Part shown: positions 63,048 through 64,000 of the stretch, piece by piece
Numbering within the stretch: the first letter of the stretch is position 1
How the letters are laid out: each line of letters starts with the position of its first letter
Assembly: GCA_900696515.1 (NCBI GenBank)
Contig: CAADGK010000133.1
Span: 1-64,000, forward strand
DNA from: an uncultured Nitrosospira sp.
Lineage (GTDB): Bacteria; Nitrospirota; Nitrospiria; Nitrospirales; Nitrospiraceae
Length of the DNA: 64,000 nucleotides
Direction: 5' to 3'
Program-made: the position numbers and the translations under genes
The notes under the pieces: generated by a model
The model's input: only the letters and a program-made list of their open reading frames with translations
Databases searched by the model: none
Told to the model about the DNA's origin: nothing

Positions 63048-63994
63048 GACGACACGGCAAGTGAGGATTCGTGGGCGGCTAGGACGTCGCGTAACGTTTC
63101 GAGGATCGCGGGAGAGTCATTCAGCATCGCCATCCGCTCCAGATGCAGGCCCTTGCGCAGAGCCAATTGCGTGAGCTCAATGTCGATATCGAACAGCGTT
63201 TCCACATGGTCGCAGATAAAGCCGACGGGTGCCACCAACATGTGGCGATGTCCCGCCTGGCAGATGGTCTCAAGCATGGCTTCGACCGTCGGTCCCAACC
63301 ACGGCTCACTAGAGCGTCCCTGACTTTGATAGGCGAAATACGTCGGTTGATTGCCTAACGCGTTGGTAACAGCCTCGACCGTCCCTTTCACTTCATCGGG
63401 ATAGGGATCATTCATCTTCACGATCCGTTCCGGCAAACTATGGGCGGTGAACAATACCGGCACCGCTGCGCGCACATCGGCTGGAAACTTTTGAAGTCCT
63501 TGCCGAATGTTCTCCACAATCGCAGCAATCAGACGCGGATGCCGATTCCAGCTCCCAACATAAGTCACGGGAGTCTGATCCGCCAGCACAGTCCGGGCTT
63601 CCTCAACCTTCTTCCGATAGGCCCCCGTGCTCAGTGACGATTGTTGCGGAGCCATACAGACGCCGATGATCTGATCCGGTGATTCCTGCAGTAACTCGGC
63701 ATAGGTATCTTTGATGAAAGGATGCCAATGCCGCAAACCGACATAGACCCGGTATCGACCATCACCGGATTCACTGAGTTGTTGCTCCAGCTTCTTCGCA
63801 ACCGCTTGTGTGATCCCGACAGCCGGTGACTTTCCACCGGTGGCACGGTACCGTTCGCGAATTTCTTCCACCAACTCGGGAGGCGTCGGTCGCCCTCCAC
63901 GTACATCGAGTAAAAACGGCTCGACATTTTCCAGGCAATCTGGGCCGCCCATCGCCATGAGCAATATCGCCGTATGACGTTGTGATTGAGACAT
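63044..63994 (-). CDS. hemH: ferrochelatase
   Basis: 316 aa; AILLMAMGGPDCLENVEPFLLDVRGGRPTPPELVEEIRERYRATGGKSP, VLFTAHSLPERIV, FAYQSQGRSSEPWLGPTVEAML, APVGFICDHVETLFDIDIEL. Confidence 0.96.
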   Translation of the reverse strand: MSQSQRHTAILLMAMGGPDCLENVEPFLLDVRGGRPTPPELVEEIRERYRATGGKSPAVGITQAVAKKLEQQLSESGDGRYRVYVGLRHWHPFIKDTYAELLQESPDQIIGVCMAPQQSSLSTGAYRKKVEEARTVLADQTPVTYVGSWNRHPRLIAAIVENIRQGLQKFPADVRAAVPVLFTAHSLPERIVKMNDPYPDEVKGTVEAVTNALGNQPTYFAYQSQGRSSEPWLGPTVEAMLETICQAGHRHMLVAPVGFICDHVETLFDIDIELTQLALRKGLHLERMAMLNDSPAILETLRDVLAAHESSLAVSS

Positions 63995-64000
63995 TGATCA

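Overview
This 64-kb window looks like ordinary bacterial chromosome with an accessory, repeat-rich stretch at about 22.9-28 kb. Gene content and repeats recall Nitrospira-type genomes; that is an inference from memory, not a search. Core content: lepB (partial)-lepA; a VapBC-type toxin-antitoxin pair; bioA-lhgO; a long minus-strand pyrimidine operon (pyrR-pyrB-pyrC-DUF4149-carA-sppA-M48 peptidase-carB-greA-SAM hydrolase); a CorA-like protein; a THUMP-type RNA methyltransferase; PIN/AbrB toxin-antitoxin; YqgE; Sel1 proteins; queC, a DksA/TraR-like protein, apt, an RpoS/RpoD-like sigma factor, acylphosphatase; tRNA-Pro; ald; a small iron-sulfur operon; squalene/phytoene synthase; htpX; an MFS transporter; a GatB/YqeY-like gene; a four-gene phosphorelay cluster; a PhyH-like oxygenase; a decayed transposase; tRNA-Ala; purN-purM; an NtrYX-like pair; mazG; a ferredoxin reductase-like gene; a twice-frameshifted cyclopropane-fatty-acid synthase; hemG/hemY and hemH. 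Main non-coding observations: (1) a PyrR-type attenuator upstream of pyrR, with a PyrR-loop-like motif and an 11-bp hairpin plus U7; (2) a ~205-bp imperfect tandem duplication behind a plus-strand promoter next to lepA; (3) short TIR-bearing MITE-like elements (two of one family, one of another); (4) a ~220-bp dispersed repeat present in direct orientation on both sides of a PIN/AbrB module; (5) a zinc-ribbon/2Fe-2S/coiled/4Fe-4S mini-operon. I found no CRISPR array, no prophage, and no clearly new defence system.
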